Assembly: GCF_008974325.1 (NCBI RefSeq)
Contig: NZ_BKCG01000003.1
Coordinates: forward strand, 1-64,000
Length of the DNA stretch: 64,000 bases
Source of the DNA: Patiriisocius marinus
GTDB lineage: Bacteria > Bacteroidota > Bacteroidia > Flavobacteriales > Flavobacteriaceae
Reading direction: 5' to 3'
The notes beneath the pieces are model-generated. The model had not been told where the DNA came from, made no database searches, and saw nothing but the letters and a program-made list of their open reading frames with translations. Positions 15,537-24,790 of the stretch are shown here, piece after piece. Position 1 is the stretch's first letter; each line of letters starts with the position of its first letter. The position numbers and the translations under genes were made by a program.

Positions 15537-18025
15537 TACTTGCCTATGGAGATTAAATTAGCAAAAAGTCTATAAGCTCCAGGAACGCCTGCAGGCAATT
15601 CTCTAAAAAAGCTTAAACCTGTATAAATATAGTGTCCTTCGCCGTATTTAGCAACTAAAAGCGACCCTTTACTTGTTGAAGCTCCTTTATCTTTCATTCC
15701 TAAAATAGGTGTAAATGCTTTGTCCCACTCATTAGGGAAGTATAAACCACGTTCCTGCACCCAATTTTCAAAATCTGAACTTTCTATTTTATTCGGAAAG
15801 TTTAATACGGGATGTTTTGGTTCTAAAATGGTCACTTTGGCAAACTCGTCTGTTACACGATCTCTCGAAAGTGAAAGTGGATACGGAGCGATATCCTTTG
15901 TAACAAGGCGATGCGAGGTGTTATATTGTACTAGAACGGTACCACCATTTTTAACGTAATTGTTAAGTGCAGTTTGTGCAAATTCTAATTGGGGCACAGT
16001 ATTATATGCTCTAATACCAATAACTACGGCATCAAAATCACGAAGGCTTTCTTCTGAAATTTTATCGGGTGCAACAGTAGTCACGGTATAACCTATTTGT
16101 TCTAAACTTTCAGGAATAGCATCACCAGCACCATTAATGTATCCAATGTTTTCCCCTTTCTTTTTAATATCTAATCGAGCCACTTTAGCTTCTGAAGGTA
16201 GTAAAACCGATTGATATGGAATATGATCATAATCGATGGTTACTAACTCTTTATCAAAATAACGATCTCCTAATTGCACTAAAGGTTTTATATATCCTTC
16301 ACTTTGATTGTTTGAAGGTGTTAATTTAAAAACTAGCGTAGCGGTTTCATTTGTTCTTGCAAGATTGAAGGTTTGTGTTGCAGGGTTTGCAGACCATCCT
16401 TTAGGTACGTTTAATTGTACTGAACCGCTTATATTATCACGGCCAGCTCTAACTGTTACAGGAATATCCTGCGTAGCGCCATCTGCAAAAATGATTACTT
16501 TTTCAGCAATGCTAGCGGTAACTTCTGGCAATACTTGAAGTGGCCTATATACTTCGCCATCAACAGGGTCATTAAATTTATAGACAATGTTTTTAGAGAT
16601 AGGCAATGTAGCACGACCTATTTGTAAATGAAATATTACTTGCTCAGGAGCAGGTGTTTCAGGAAGACCAATTAAGTGTTTTGGTGCATTGTACATTCCT
16701 AATGTTCCTTTTTTATTTAACCAATAAGGTCCAGAAGGGGCTTCGTTTTTAGAAATAATACTTGCTTCAAATTTTGCTCCTTCATTTGTTGCTAATGTTT
16801 TTAATGATACATCTAAAGGGGTACCATCTACTGTTGTTACCTTTTGTAATACAACACTATTAAGACTTCTGTTAATTGCTTCAAAACTCACTTTAAACAT
16901 TCCCTTAGGATTGATCGTTTCTGTTTCAGAAACGGCTTCTAAATAGATACCGCCGCAGTCTAATATCAATTGAGCAAGTTGTTCGCTTTTAATGTTTTTC
17001 CAGTGTGTATCTTCAGTTTGCTGTAATAACTCGTAGGCACGTAATAATTGTGGTACCATTGCAGCAGGATCTTTAAAATTGAAATTTTCGGCTAAAGGAT
17101 AAAGTATTTTTCCAATTGCTTCACCACCTTTCATACGTGACCAAGTAGTATTGATACCATCAAAAGGATTTGTAGTATCTGTTGGGAAATCACCTTTTAA
17201 AAATTCTAAATATTCTGTTTCACCACCTCGAGATCCTGTACTACCAAAACCTTGACTCTTATGCATACTTCTACTTAGCGAAGCAATCTCTCCGTTAGAT
17301 AAGCCTAAAGCAGGGTAGTAGTTACCAGTTTCAACTGAAAGTAGCTTAGATTTGTCTGCGTTTTCAAATTTTTCACGGCTACCATAAAACCACCAAGAGG
17401 TGTTGAATAATAAACGTTTAGGTTGCCAAATTCCAAACTCGTTAGCAGTTTCGACATATTTTGAAGCATCGCCTACAAGATCAAAAGCTTCAAAACTCAA
17501 CATTGCTGAAGAGGTATGATGCCCGTGTGTGGTTCCTGGACTGCGATGATCAAAGCGGTTAATTATTACATCTGGTTTAAATTTACGAATGGCTCTAACG
17601 ACGTCGCTTAATACTTCGTCTTTATTCCAGATGGCAAGTGTTTCGTCTGGGTGTTTAGAATAACCAAAATCATTTGCACGTGTGAATAATTGTTGTCCAC
17701 CGTCTGTACGGCGAGCAGCCAATAACTCTTGTGTACGAATAACGCCTAAAAGTTCGCGAATTTCTGGGCCAATTAAGTTTTGACCTCCATCACCACGCGT
17801 TAACGATAAATAAGCCGTGCGTGCGTGTACATCGTTAGCGAGGTAACTAATTAAGCGTGTGTTTTCGTCATCAGGATGCGCAGCAACATAAAGTGCGCTC
17901 CCTAAAAAATTAAGGTCTTGAAGGTTGTGATAAATTTGTGAGGCTGTTGGCTTTTGTGGTTGTTGCGCTTGTACCGTAGGAAGCGCAAAGAGAATCGAAT
18001 AAACGACCAAAAAAGGAATTCGCAT
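15536..18025 (-). CDS. PIG-L/LmbE-family deacetylase, exported
   Basis: An 829-aa protein with signal peptide (residues 1-20, cleavage after VQA). The PIG-L zinc deacetylase domain follows, with AHPDDE at 49-54 and the second metal motif THGHHT at 166-171. The second half (from about 270) is beta-rich, with an NPCBM-associated/NEW3-like strand region, and the end is a DUF4350/ThuA-like alpha/beta domain (DFDAVVIGIRAYN). The family removes N-acetyl groups from GlcNAc-type sugars. Location and coupling to an SSS transporter suggest periplasmic processing of an amino-sugar before uptake. A TATCTTTG promoter box lies at 18057-18064. Confidence 0.88.
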   Translation of the reverse strand: MRIPFLVVYSILFALPTVQAQQPQKPTASQIYHNLQDLNFLGSALYVAAHPDDENTRLISYLANDVHARTAYLSLTRGDGGQNLIGPEIRELLGVIRTQELLAARRTDGGQQLFTRANDFGYSKHPDETLAIWNKDEVLSDVVRAIRKFKPDVIINRFDHRSPGTTHGHHTSSAMLSFEAFDLVGDASKYVETANEFGIWQPKRLLFNTSWWFYGSREKFENADKSKLLSVETGNYYPALGLSNGEIASLSRSMHKSQGFGSTGSRGGETEYLEFLKGDFPTDTTNPFDGINTTWSRMKGGEAIGKILYPLAENFNFKDPAAMVPQLLRAYELLQQTEDTHWKNIKSEQLAQLILDCGGIYLEAVSETETINPKGMFKVSFEAINRSLNSVVLQKVTTVDGTPLDVSLKTLATNEGAKFEASIISKNEAPSGPYWLNKKGTLGMYNAPKHLIGLPETPAPEQVIFHLQIGRATLPISKNIVYKFNDPVDGEVYRPLQVLPEVTASIAEKVIIFADGATQDIPVTVRAGRDNISGSVQLNVPKGWSANPATQTFNLARTNETATLVFKLTPSNNQSEGYIKPLVQLGDRYFDKELVTIDYDHIPYQSVLLPSEAKVARLDIKKKGENIGYINGAGDAIPESLEQIGYTVTTVAPDKISEESLRDFDAVVIGIRAYNTVPQLEFAQTALNNYVKNGGTVLVQYNTSHRLVTKDIAPYPLSLSRDRVTDEFAKVTILEPKHPVLNFPNKIESSDFENWVQERGLYFPNEWDKAFTPILGMKDKGASTSKGSLLVAKYGEGHYIYTGLSFFRELPAGVPGAYRLFANLISIGK

Positions 18026-18056
18026 AGTTGATGTAGTATCTAAGTGGTTATACCCT

Positions 18057-18064
18057 CAAAGATA
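18057..18064 (-). promoter_or_regulatory. -7 promoter box TATCTTTG
   Basis: It matches the Bacteroidota -7 consensus TAnnTTTG on the minus strand, 32 bp before the PIG-L ATG. No TTG is seen at the -33 spacing, so it is a moderate candidate for the operon 18025-12855. Confidence 0.5.
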
Positions 18065-18145
18065 GCAGAAATGGCACATTGCGACAGAACGTTAAGATTT
18101 GTTTAACAAGTGGGAAGAATAAACATTTTTAGAAATTAACGAAAA

Positions 18146-18718
18146 CTAATCTGTATGATCTTTATTAGCGTCGTGTTCTTCTTTTTGTAGCTCTTCTTGT
18201 TTATGTAGATAGGCATCAATTTCTTCAGGTTTTACAACAGTAACTCCTTTTTGAAGCATTAAACTATTAGGGTAAGTCATTAAATCTCCCGTAATACTTC
18301 TAATCATTACGTGAAATGTTTTAATGTCCTCAATAGTACCTTCAAAGTTATTCTCCTTATCGTGGATAATGATAAAGTCGCCTATTTTATACGGAAATAT
18401 GAAAAAGATAATAACGCCGCTTGTAATATTACTTAGGATAGACCATTGTGCAAAAAAGCCAACACCTATTACTGCAAATACTGAAGACATAACAAGTCCT
18501 AAGTCGCCAATACCAACTCCCCAAATAAGAAATAATGATACAAGTGTCAGAAATACAACCCCAAAATTAATGTGCTTAATTATGAGGTTAGTTCGTTGTT
18601 CTAGTCGTTCAATTTTTTGAGCAAAGCGTTTGGTCGTTTTAAGTAATGACCACCTTAATAATAAAAGAACAGCTATTGCAATAACTGATTTTAATATTTG
18701 ATATTCATAATATTCCAT
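18146..18718 (-). CDS. Small MscS-family mechanosensitive channel
   Basis: A 190-aa protein with three membrane helices (about residues 8-24, 45-67, 72-105). The last one is the pore-lining MscS TM3 (SVFAVIGVGFFAQWSILSN), and a short beta domain follows (KIGDFIIIHDKENNFEGTIEDI), then a charged tail. It is shorter than E. coli MscS (286 aa) because the C-terminal alpha/beta domain is reduced. The family releases solutes on hypo-osmotic shock. It lies 6 bp after the lipoprotein gene, in the ubiA-maf-lipoprotein-mscS series. Confidence 0.9.
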   Translation of the reverse strand: MEYYEYQILKSVIAIAVLLLLRWSLLKTTKRFAQKIERLEQRTNLIIKHINFGVVFLTLVSLFLIWGVGIGDLGLVMSSVFAVIGVGFFAQWSILSNITSGVIIFFIFPYKIGDFIIIHDKENNFEGTIEDIKTFHVMIRSITGDLMTYPNSLMLQKGVTVVKPEEIDAYLHKQEELQKEEHDANKDHTD

Positions 18719-18724
18719 GAGGCA

Positions 18725-19648
18725 TTATTTTAAACCAAGCGAATCTCTCAATACAATGTCTTTAGTAGCCTTTTTAGACCAATAAGCAGATTGTATTCTG
18801 TTGATTATAGTAGCGGTAGTGGTTTCACCGTTAGCGTGAGTTTCTACCCAATTTGAAATTTCGTGTGGAAATTTAGTATTAAAGGTAATAGCAATACTAC
18901 GTTTTAATTGAGGGTATACTAAAGTGTAGGTACTAATTAAACTATCACTTTTAAGAGAACCTTCAGCAGGGTATGCTTTAATTTCTTTGTGAGCAAGTCT
19001 AAAGTTTTCGAACGATGGAATAATATCAAATGTTCCTTCTGGTAATTCAGATGGGTTTAATCTAATTAGGTTCCATATTTCATCTTCAAGTACTGTTTTG
19101 TCAAGGTTGATTTTTTGATCACCTTCACTTTGAAAATACGAGTTTGTTTGTATTTCAAATTGCTCTTGGTTATTTAATTGCATATAGGTTTGTCCACACC
19201 ATTCCTGAACTGAATTTACTAATTTTAATGAATGGCGCGTATCGCTTACGGGATTAAAAACGCTGGTCATTATACTGTAAGGATAGATACCTGTGTTAAA
19301 CTTTTTAGTAGTATTCAGTTTTAACATAGGGATGTCGCCGTCTTTTTGTCTATCAGATTTTACTTGTTGTTGTGCATCAAAGTCTTCGGTAACAAAAATG
19401 GTAACAGCGCTTCCTTCACGTTGTTCTCCATAACGAGATTGCGATAGATTGTAGCTTGTAATCTCGGCTGTTCCTACGTACCAATAATTTCCAAAATTTG
19501 CTGGTAAATTTCTACTTTCGGCTGTTTTCTGTGACGTTGAAACTTCCGTAGTTGAATTTAAAGCAAGTTGGTTTTTTGACTTTTCAGTATTACAACTTAG
19601 CAATACTAGTGTAAGGCAAGTGATTGCTATAAAACGAGATAAAAGCAT
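18725..19648 (-). CDS. Conserved lipoprotein next to maf
   Basis: A 307-aa lipoprotein, lipobox LLSC with Cys19. The body is beta-rich, starts around NYWYVGTAEITSYNLSQSRY, and contains a RLNPSELPEGTFDIIPSF segment. It has no catalytic signature that I recognise. Homologues in this clade are often labelled as septum formation inhibitor by neighbourhood, but the sequence has no Maf features; maf is the next gene upstream (28 bp). It is probably anchored to the periplasmic face of a membrane. Confidence 0.72.
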   Translation of the reverse strand: MLLSRFIAITCLTLVLLSCNTEKSKNQLALNSTTEVSTSQKTAESRNLPANFGNYWYVGTAEITSYNLSQSRYGEQREGSAVTIFVTEDFDAQQQVKSDRQKDGDIPMLKLNTTKKFNTGIYPYSIMTSVFNPVSDTRHSLKLVNSVQEWCGQTYMQLNNQEQFEIQTNSYFQSEGDQKINLDKTVLEDEIWNLIRLNPSELPEGTFDIIPSFENFRLAHKEIKAYPAEGSLKSDSLISTYTLVYPQLKRSIAITFNTKFPHEISNWVETHANGETTTATIINRIQSAYWSKKATKDIVLRDSLGLK

Positions 19649-19676
19649 AATTTAAATTTTAAGCAAAATTAGATGT

Positions 19677-20267
19677 TTAAACTTGGCTAGCCAATGTCAT
19701 TAACGTTTTGTAAACAAGTCTTGTAGGTAACCCCATTACATTAAAAAAGCAACCGTCTATTTTTTCGATTCCTACATAACCTAACCAATCTTGAATACCG
19801 TAGCTTCCTGCTTTGTCAAAAGGTTTGCAGGTTTTAATATAGTAATCTACTTGTTCTGGTGTAATTTTTCCAAAATACACGTCTGTTTTGTCGTGTACCG
19901 TTTTCTGAAAGTTTTTAGAAGTAAAAGTTACACTAGTATATACTTGGTGTTTGTCTCCGCTTAATCCTAAAAGCATCTGTTTCGCATCTACCGCATCTTT
20001 GGGTTTCCCAATAGCGGTGTCATTATGCCATACAATTGTGTCACTTGTTATTACAATATCGTTTTCATTTAAACCTGTAAAAACCGAAGCTTTTAATTCA
20101 GCTAAAAAATTGGTTATTTCTGCACGTTTTAAGGTTGGCGAAAATACTTCTTCCACTTCACGAACATCAATTGTAAAATCGATGTCAAGTTCTTTGAAAA
20201 AATGCTGTCTTCTAGGTGATCCAGAAGCAAGGATGATATTATAGTTTTTTAGTTGTTCTCTTAACAT
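19677..20267 (-). CDS. maf: Maf nucleotide pyrophosphatase
   Basis: A 196-aa Maf protein with the N-terminal signature ILASGSPRRQHFF (residues 12-24). The conserved SDTIVWHNDTAIGKP segment holds the catalytic Asp, and DKAGSYGIQDWLGYVGIEKIDG is present near 150-171 (each key stretch is intact). Maf proteins hydrolyse dTTP, UTP or modified nucleotides to monophosphates and are implicated in division arrest. It lies 16 bp downstream of the UbiA-family gene in the same operon. Confidence 0.93.
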   Translation of the reverse strand: MLREQLKNYNIILASGSPRRQHFFKELDIDFTIDVREVEEVFSPTLKRAEITNFLAELKASVFTGLNENDIVITSDTIVWHNDTAIGKPKDAVDAKQMLLGLSGDKHQVYTSVTFTSKNFQKTVHDKTDVYFGKITPEQVDYYIKTCKPFDKAGSYGIQDWLGYVGIEKIDGCFFNVMGLPTRLVYKTLMTLASQV

Positions 20268-20283
20268 AGCGTGATTGAGTGTT

Positions 20284-21192
20284 TTATAGAAATGGTAAAA
20301 ATAGCAAAGTGCAAATCCCTGTGCCCATAACTACTTTTAATAGTATTGAAATATGTTTATAATTCTGTGGCATTTCAGCATTAAAAATTTTAACGAGAAT
20401 ATATAGTAAAGGACCAATAACGGCACCTAAAAAATAGCGCATTAAGTATTTATAGCTAAACATAAATGTGTAGAGATAATATACCGACGCTACTATTAAT
20501 ACAAGGGTTATGGCAAATGCAATGTAGGTACTGCGTTTTTTTCCTAGTACAACAGGAATGGTATTTCGACCTGCATTTTTATCGCCATTAGTATCTTGAA
20601 TGTCTTTAATGAGTTCTCTAATTAAGTTAATTCCAAAAGCAAAAATGGCAACATGTAATATGGTTTTACTTGCTTTTAATGTAGGTGCTAAAATGTTGTT
20701 TTCAATGGTAGGGAAAATATCAAAAAGCACGAGCAGTAAAGGTGTAAAAGCTACTAAACTTGCGATCACTACGTTACCAATTAAAAAGATGTTTTTAAAT
20801 GTGGTTGCGTAGCCATAGAGTAGTGCTGCAACAATTATAAAAACAGCTGCAATGGCTTTGTGGCCTATCATGTTGCTTAAAATAAGTCCCATTAAGACAC
20901 CAATACTCGTAAAAGCTATATAGAGGTAGTCTGCATTTTTTTCTGAAATATGCCTGCCTACAAGTAGCTTTTTTGGTTTATTAATTCGGTCAGTTTCTGT
21001 GTCGTGAATATCATTGATAATATTTCCACCTGCAGCAATAAAAGTTGTAGCGCACACAAGTAGTAAAAACTCAAATGTCCCCAATGCAGTTGCAACTCCT
21101 AAGCGTTCAAAAAAACCGTATTTAATTATACACATAACCGCTGCTATGATTAAGAGATTAAGTGGACGGAGTATGTTGAAGTAATGTTTCAA
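20284..21192 (-). CDS. UbiA-family prenyltransferase
   Basis: A 302-aa integral membrane prenyltransferase with about eight helices. The first Asp-rich motif is NIINDIHDTETDRINKP (residues 57-73) and the second is DIQDTNGDKNAGRNTIP (residues 198-214). This form fits the flavobacterial group annotated as geranylgeranylglycerol-phosphate geranylgeranyltransferase-like. MenA is less likely, as the motif differs and the men genes are 11 kb or more away. The start is TTG at 21190-21192: a stop codon lies 24 bases upstream in frame and no ATG precedes the conserved KHYFNILRPLNLL. Confidence 0.87.
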   Translation of the reverse strand: MKHYFNILRPLNLLIIAAVMCIIKYGFFERLGVATALGTFEFLLLVCATTFIAAGGNIINDIHDTETDRINKPKKLLVGRHISEKNADYLYIAFTSIGVLMGLILSNMIGHKAIAAVFIIVAALLYGYATTFKNIFLIGNVVIASLVAFTPLLLVLFDIFPTIENNILAPTLKASKTILHVAIFAFGINLIRELIKDIQDTNGDKNAGRNTIPVVLGKKRSTYIAFAITLVLIVASVYYLYTFMFSYKYLMRYFLGAVIGPLLYILVKIFNAEMPQNYKHISILLKVVMGTGICTLLFLPFL

Positions 21193-21405
21193 GAGTGCGT
21201 TTTGAAAAGGGGATTAACTTACAGTGCTTTTATTTAGGTTTCAAAAATAGGCATCAATTTTCGTTAAATAGATTTTTCATTGAAAAACACATGGTTTCTT
21301 TCTATTTGTAAACAGGTCCTTGCATTGTTGAGTGATGTTTAGTTGATTTCATATTTTTTGTTAATAACCATTTTAGGAATTAATCCAAAAGTATGGAATA
21401 TTTCC

Positions 21406-21413
21406 TAATTTTG
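21406..21413 (+). promoter_or_regulatory. -7 box TAATTTTG immediately before umuD-like ATG
   Basis: TAnnTTTG box ending 4 bases before the ATG at 21418. Transcription would start at or within a few bases of the start codon, giving a leaderless or nearly leaderless umuDC mRNA. No clear TTG at -33. Confidence 0.5.
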
Positions 21414-21417
21414 TAGA

Positions 21418-21780
21418 ATGAAGTTAACAACAATTGGAAAATTAGCTAGAAAAGAACACAGGCATAAACCCGGTATTGCAGAGCAGACAGGGTTTCCGAG
21501 TCCTGCCACGCATTATTTAGAACCTACTATCGATTTACATCAAGAATTAATTACCAATGCAGATGCTACTTTTTTTGTTAGAATGGAATCTACGGAATAT
21601 AAGCACTTAAAAATCCATAACGATGCTGTATTGATTATCGACCGTTCTACGCCAGCATTAAAAGGCAAACTAGCACTTGTTGTAATTGAAGGTGATTTTT
21701 CAGTTATTAGAATTTCGGAAGGAAATCCCACATTTACTTTATGGGGAGTTATCACGTATATAATTAATAAAGCAGTATGA
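21418..21780 (+). CDS. UmuD-like S24 protein lacking the Ser-Lys dyad
   Basis: A 120-aa homologue of Umu[21 protein letters not shown] (25-44) and the C-terminal [12 protein letters not shown] align without gaps to E. coli UmuD, and the numbering is even the same. At position 60 (catalytic Ser) it has Glu, in RMESTEY. At position 97 (catalytic Lys) it has Ile, in GDFSVIRIS. The cleavage site Cys24-Gly25 is Thr24-Gly25. It should not self-cleave. The reading frame is intact and its stop overlaps the umuC start (ATGA), so it is maintained as a partner of UmuC rather than a pseudogene. It may act as a non-processed accessory subunit. Confidence 0.85.
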   Translation: MKLTTIGKLARKEHRHKPGIAEQTGFPSPATHYLEPTIDLHQELITNADATFFVRMESTEYKHLKIHNDAVLIIDRSTPALKGKLALVVIEGDFSVIRISEGNPTFTLWGVITYIINKAV

Positions 21781-23042
21781 TAGCACTAGTAGATTGCAAT
21801 AGTTTTTACGCGTCCTGCGAACAAGTTTTTAGGCCAGATTTGTGGGGTAAACCTGTGGTAGTATTAAGTAATAATGACGGTTGTGTTATTGCCGCAAATA
21901 GAGAAGCAAAGGCGCTAACGCAAATACCTATGTTTGAACCTATTTTTAAAATTAAAAATCTTTTAAAAGCAAATAATGTAACGCTCTTTTCGTCTAATTA
22001 TACTTTATACGGAGAGCTGTCAATACGTGTTATGAATACCCTTAGAGACTTTTCACCACGAGTAGAAATATATAGCATTGATGAGAGTTTTATAGATTTA
22101 GATGGTTTTATAAATACAGATTTAAAGGACTATGGAAATAAGATAAAAGAAACTATATTCAGAAATACAGGAATCCCCACGGGCGTAGGGATTGCACCTA
22201 CAAAAGTACTAGCTAAGTTGGCTAATAAAATAGCCAAAAAAGGACCAGAGCACGATCACGTTTTTGTAATTGACACCGATATTAAACGCATTGATGTTTT
22301 AAAAAACACCGAAATTAAAAGTATTTGGGGGATAGGAAGACAGCACGCCATTAAGTTGCAGAATGTAGGTATTTATACAGCATATCAATTTACAGAAATG
22401 CCATTGCCTTGGGTACGTAAAGAACTAACGGTTGTAGGCGAGCGCTTGTGGCGAGAACTTCGCGGTGAAGCTTGTCTAAATATGATTGAAATACCTAAAC
22501 CTAAAAAAGGGATAGGTACTGCTAAGTCTTTTGGGCATAAATTAGAAAGCTTGTCACTAATACAAGAGGCTTGTGCATATTATATTAGTGAAGTTTCTGA
22601 AGTATTGCGAGCTCAAAAAACGTGCGCAATGTATTTACACGTTTTTTTACATACCAACTCGTTTAGTACTAGTGATAAGCAATACCGAAATAAGCGAACG
22701 GTAACACTTGCTATTCCAACTAACAATACGTTCACTCTTATTACTGAAGCTAATAAAATTTTGAGAGAAATTTATAAGCCTGGCTATCGTTATAAAAAAG
22801 TAGGAGTAAACCTTACAGGAATTATTCCCGAAGCTTATGTACAAGGAAACCTATTTGAATCGCCTAAAACAGATCAATACAAAGAGTTAATGCAGCTTGT
22901 AGATTCGCTTAATAGTAAATACGGAAAAGGTAAAGTTTCCTCAGGGTCAACAGGCACTAGAATGAAACAATGGGAGCTAGTTAAAGCTGATAGAAGCCCA
23001 AGATTTACTACCCAATGGGCAGAATTGCTAACAGTTAAGTAG
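21777..23042 (+). CDS. umuC: UmuC-type Y-family DNA polymerase
   Basis: A 421-aa translesion polymerase. Palm catalytic residues are visible: D6 in [12 protein letters not shown] and D102-E103 in [12 protein letters not shown]. The helix-hairpin-helix at about 180-200 ([17 protein letters not shown]) and a little-finger domain follow. The C-terminus has the UmuC-specific extension ending in [14 protein letters not shown] and [13 protein letters not shown]. It makes error-prone bypass DNA synthesis with its UmuD partner. Its ATG overlaps the upstream stop by 4 bases (ATGA), so the pair is translationally coupled. No SOS box that I recognise is upstream. Confidence 0.95.
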   Translation: MIALVDCNSFYASCEQVFRPDLWGKPVVVLSNNDGCVIAANREAKALTQIPMFEPIFKIKNLLKANNVTLFSSNYTLYGELSIRVMNTLRDFSPRVEIYSIDESFIDLDGFINTDLKDYGNKIKETIFRNTGIPTGVGIAPTKVLAKLANKIAKKGPEHDHVFVIDTDIKRIDVLKNTEIKSIWGIGRQHAIKLQNVGIYTAYQFTEMPLPWVRKELTVVGERLWRELRGEACLNMIEIPKPKKGIGTAKSFGHKLESLSLIQEACAYYISEVSEVLRAQKTCAMYLHVFLHTNSFSTSDKQYRNKRTVTLAIPTNNTFTLITEANKILREIYKPGYRYKKVGVNLTGIIPEAYVQGNLFESPKTDQYKELMQLVDSLNSKYGKGKVSSGSTGTRMKQWELVKADRSPRFTTQWAELLTVK

Positions 23043-23062
23043 CTACTAATAACGAGAGATTA

Positions 23063-24328
23063 TTATTGAGGAATAGGTTTATTGATTTTATTAAAAATAA
23101 GGGAAGCAATCAAGCCAATAACAGAGAAACTAGCGAGTGCCCAAAAAACATATTGGTGTCCTTGCTCACCTTTCCAGCCGTCTAGAAAATAACCAATCAT
23201 TGGACCAGCAAAAATATCTGGCGTATAACCAATAAATGATATTACACCAACAGCAGTACCTGTTAAGACTAGAGGAATTTTACCTTCTTCTAATACTGCA
23301 AAGTATAAAACACGTGCAGCGTAAACTCCAAGGGCAGTAATGATTATTGTTGTGAAAAAGAATACCGTAGTGCTATCTGGCAGTACGCCACTCGCAAATA
23401 AAATTGCGCCTATAATTGTCAATAAAAATCCTAAACTAAGATAAATAGAAGCTCTAGCTCGATCTGCTAAAAAGCCAATTACAACACCCACAATAGGACG
23501 AATAAATAAAAGGAAGGTTCCCGTTTTAGCAGCATCTACTTCCGAGTAGTTTAAAACCTGACTAGCATAAAGCGAAAAGATATCGGTTATTTTATAGCCT
23601 ACATAAGCACACAAAATAATAATCATTAATAACCAAACAGAGGGAAGTTTTAAAACCGATTTAATATTTTCTTTTGTTATTTTTTCTTTTAAAACAAGTT
23701 CTTCAGAACTATTAGATTTTAAAAAGAAGTACACAATAACTCCTATAAAGGCTACAATAATTGAAGAGATGTACACCACCATGGTAAATGCATCATTTTG
23801 CTGAAATGTGTTTAATTGATCTGTATTGTCAGGTACAAACCAAGAAAAGACAAACACACCTAATAATCCAAATAAAGCGCCAACAAGACCACGACCTCCA
23901 TCGAGAAACCCGAAGGCTTTTCCTTGATTATTGATTCCTCCCCAGACTCTAGCAGCTTTAATCATTCCTGCCCAAAAAAGAAATATCGTAGTGAACCCCC
24001 AATAACCATAAAGAACTTTTAAGGTTGTAAGTGAAGGATTGCTGGCATAAATAATACCGCCAGCTGCAGTTAATACTAATGCAACACCCATTAACTTTCG
24101 TGGCGGGAATCGGTCTGCTAATGGACCACCTATTAAATAAGAGCCTAAAGCCACTAAACCATAAATAGAAAAGCAGTATCCAAGTTCAGTATTTGTGATA
24201 TTAAAAACATCTAGAACGGTAGCTCTAAAAACTCGAGCTAAAACGAATGGGAGAATGAATACAGCTTCGCCTGCTAGAATAAGTAATACAATGTAAAACC
24301 AAGATTTTTTTATGGGAGTAGCTTCCAA
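23063..24328 (-). CDS. MFS transporter
   Basis: A 421-aa major-facilitator protein with 12 predicted helices. The loop 2-3 motif is GGPLADRFPPRKLMG (residues 67-81) and the corresponding second-half loop is GFLADRARASIYLS. The N-terminal half resembles the oxalate/glycerol-phosphate type porters, but the substrate cannot be fixed from sequence. The start is TTG (24326-24328), since no ATG precedes the first helix. It faces umuC tail to tail, with only 20 bp between stops. Confidence 0.87.
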   Translation of the reverse strand: MEATPIKKSWFYIVLLILAGEAVFILPFVLARVFRATVLDVFNITNTELGYCFSIYGLVALGSYLIGGPLADRFPPRKLMGVALVLTAAGGIIYASNPSLTTLKVLYGYWGFTTIFLFWAGMIKAARVWGGINNQGKAFGFLDGGRGLVGALFGLLGVFVFSWFVPDNTDQLNTFQQNDAFTMVVYISSIIVAFIGVIVYFFLKSNSSEELVLKEKITKENIKSVLKLPSVWLLMIIILCAYVGYKITDIFSLYASQVLNYSEVDAAKTGTFLLFIRPIVGVVIGFLADRARASIYLSLGFLLTIIGAILFASGVLPDSTTVFFFTTIIITALGVYAARVLYFAVLEEGKIPLVLTGTAVGVISFIGYTPDIFAGPMIGYFLDGWKGEQGHQYVFWALASFSVIGLIASLIFNKINKPIPQ

Positions 24329-24417
24329 ATATCAAATTTTAGGAAAGATACTCAAAAAAGCTGTTTTAAAATATTAGTGTTGTGTTACCGGTTAATTGAA
24401 ATGGCAACGCATAAAAG

Positions 24418-24753
24418 CTAATATAGTATGTTGTCAAGTGTCCAATCTAACCTTTTCTCTAGCATCGAAAAGTTATTATCTGATAAAAACACTTCGTAAA
24501 TCTCCTTTTTGAAAGCGCTTAACTCTAAAGCACTATAATTTTGTTGTTGAATATTTCGGTCAATTTTTTTAAACCTTTTTATTTCAGTGTCGCTTCGGAA
24601 AAGCTCAAGCATTTTGTCAAATGTCTCTTTAGAAACTTTAGATGATATCATTTCAAGTTCCTCCTTTGTTTCATTTTTATCAGCATTAGCACACATTAAT
24701 AAAATGTATAACTGTAATTCTTCCTTTGTCCAGTCTTTTGCTTTATGTTTCAT
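24418..24753 (-). CDS. TerB-like small protein
   Basis: The preferred start is the ATG at 24753, giving 111 residues beginning MKHKAKDWTKEELQL. An upstream ATG at 24828 would overlap the lipoprotein gene and add an unconserved-looking segment. The sequence LYILLMCANADKNETKEELEMI (split here as LMCANADKNETKEELEMI) has the acidic helix pattern of TerB-like domains, where D/E residues can hold metal. No membrane segment. The function of stand-alone TerB-like proteins is unknown. Confidence 0.65.
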   Translation of the reverse strand: MKHKAKDWTKEELQLYILLMCANADKNETKEELEMISSKVSKETFDKMLELFRSDTEIKRFKKIDRNIQQQNYSALELSAFKKEIYEVFLSDNNFSMLEKRLDWTLDNILY

Positions 24754-24790
24754 TCCTGTTGTTTTATTAAAAATAAATAGTATTATTTTA

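Noticed and set aside
18725-19648. Lipoprotein as a second Maf or septum inhibitor
   Set aside because: No Maf signature; it has a lipobox and beta-rich body.
20284-21192. UbiA-family protein as MenA
   Set aside because: The Asp-rich motif and the operon with maf fit the geranylgeranylglycerol-phosphate type better; not excluded.
21418-21780. UmuD-like gene as pseudogene
   Set aside because: Full frame, coupled start and preserved fold-forming segments argue for maintenance despite the missing dyad.
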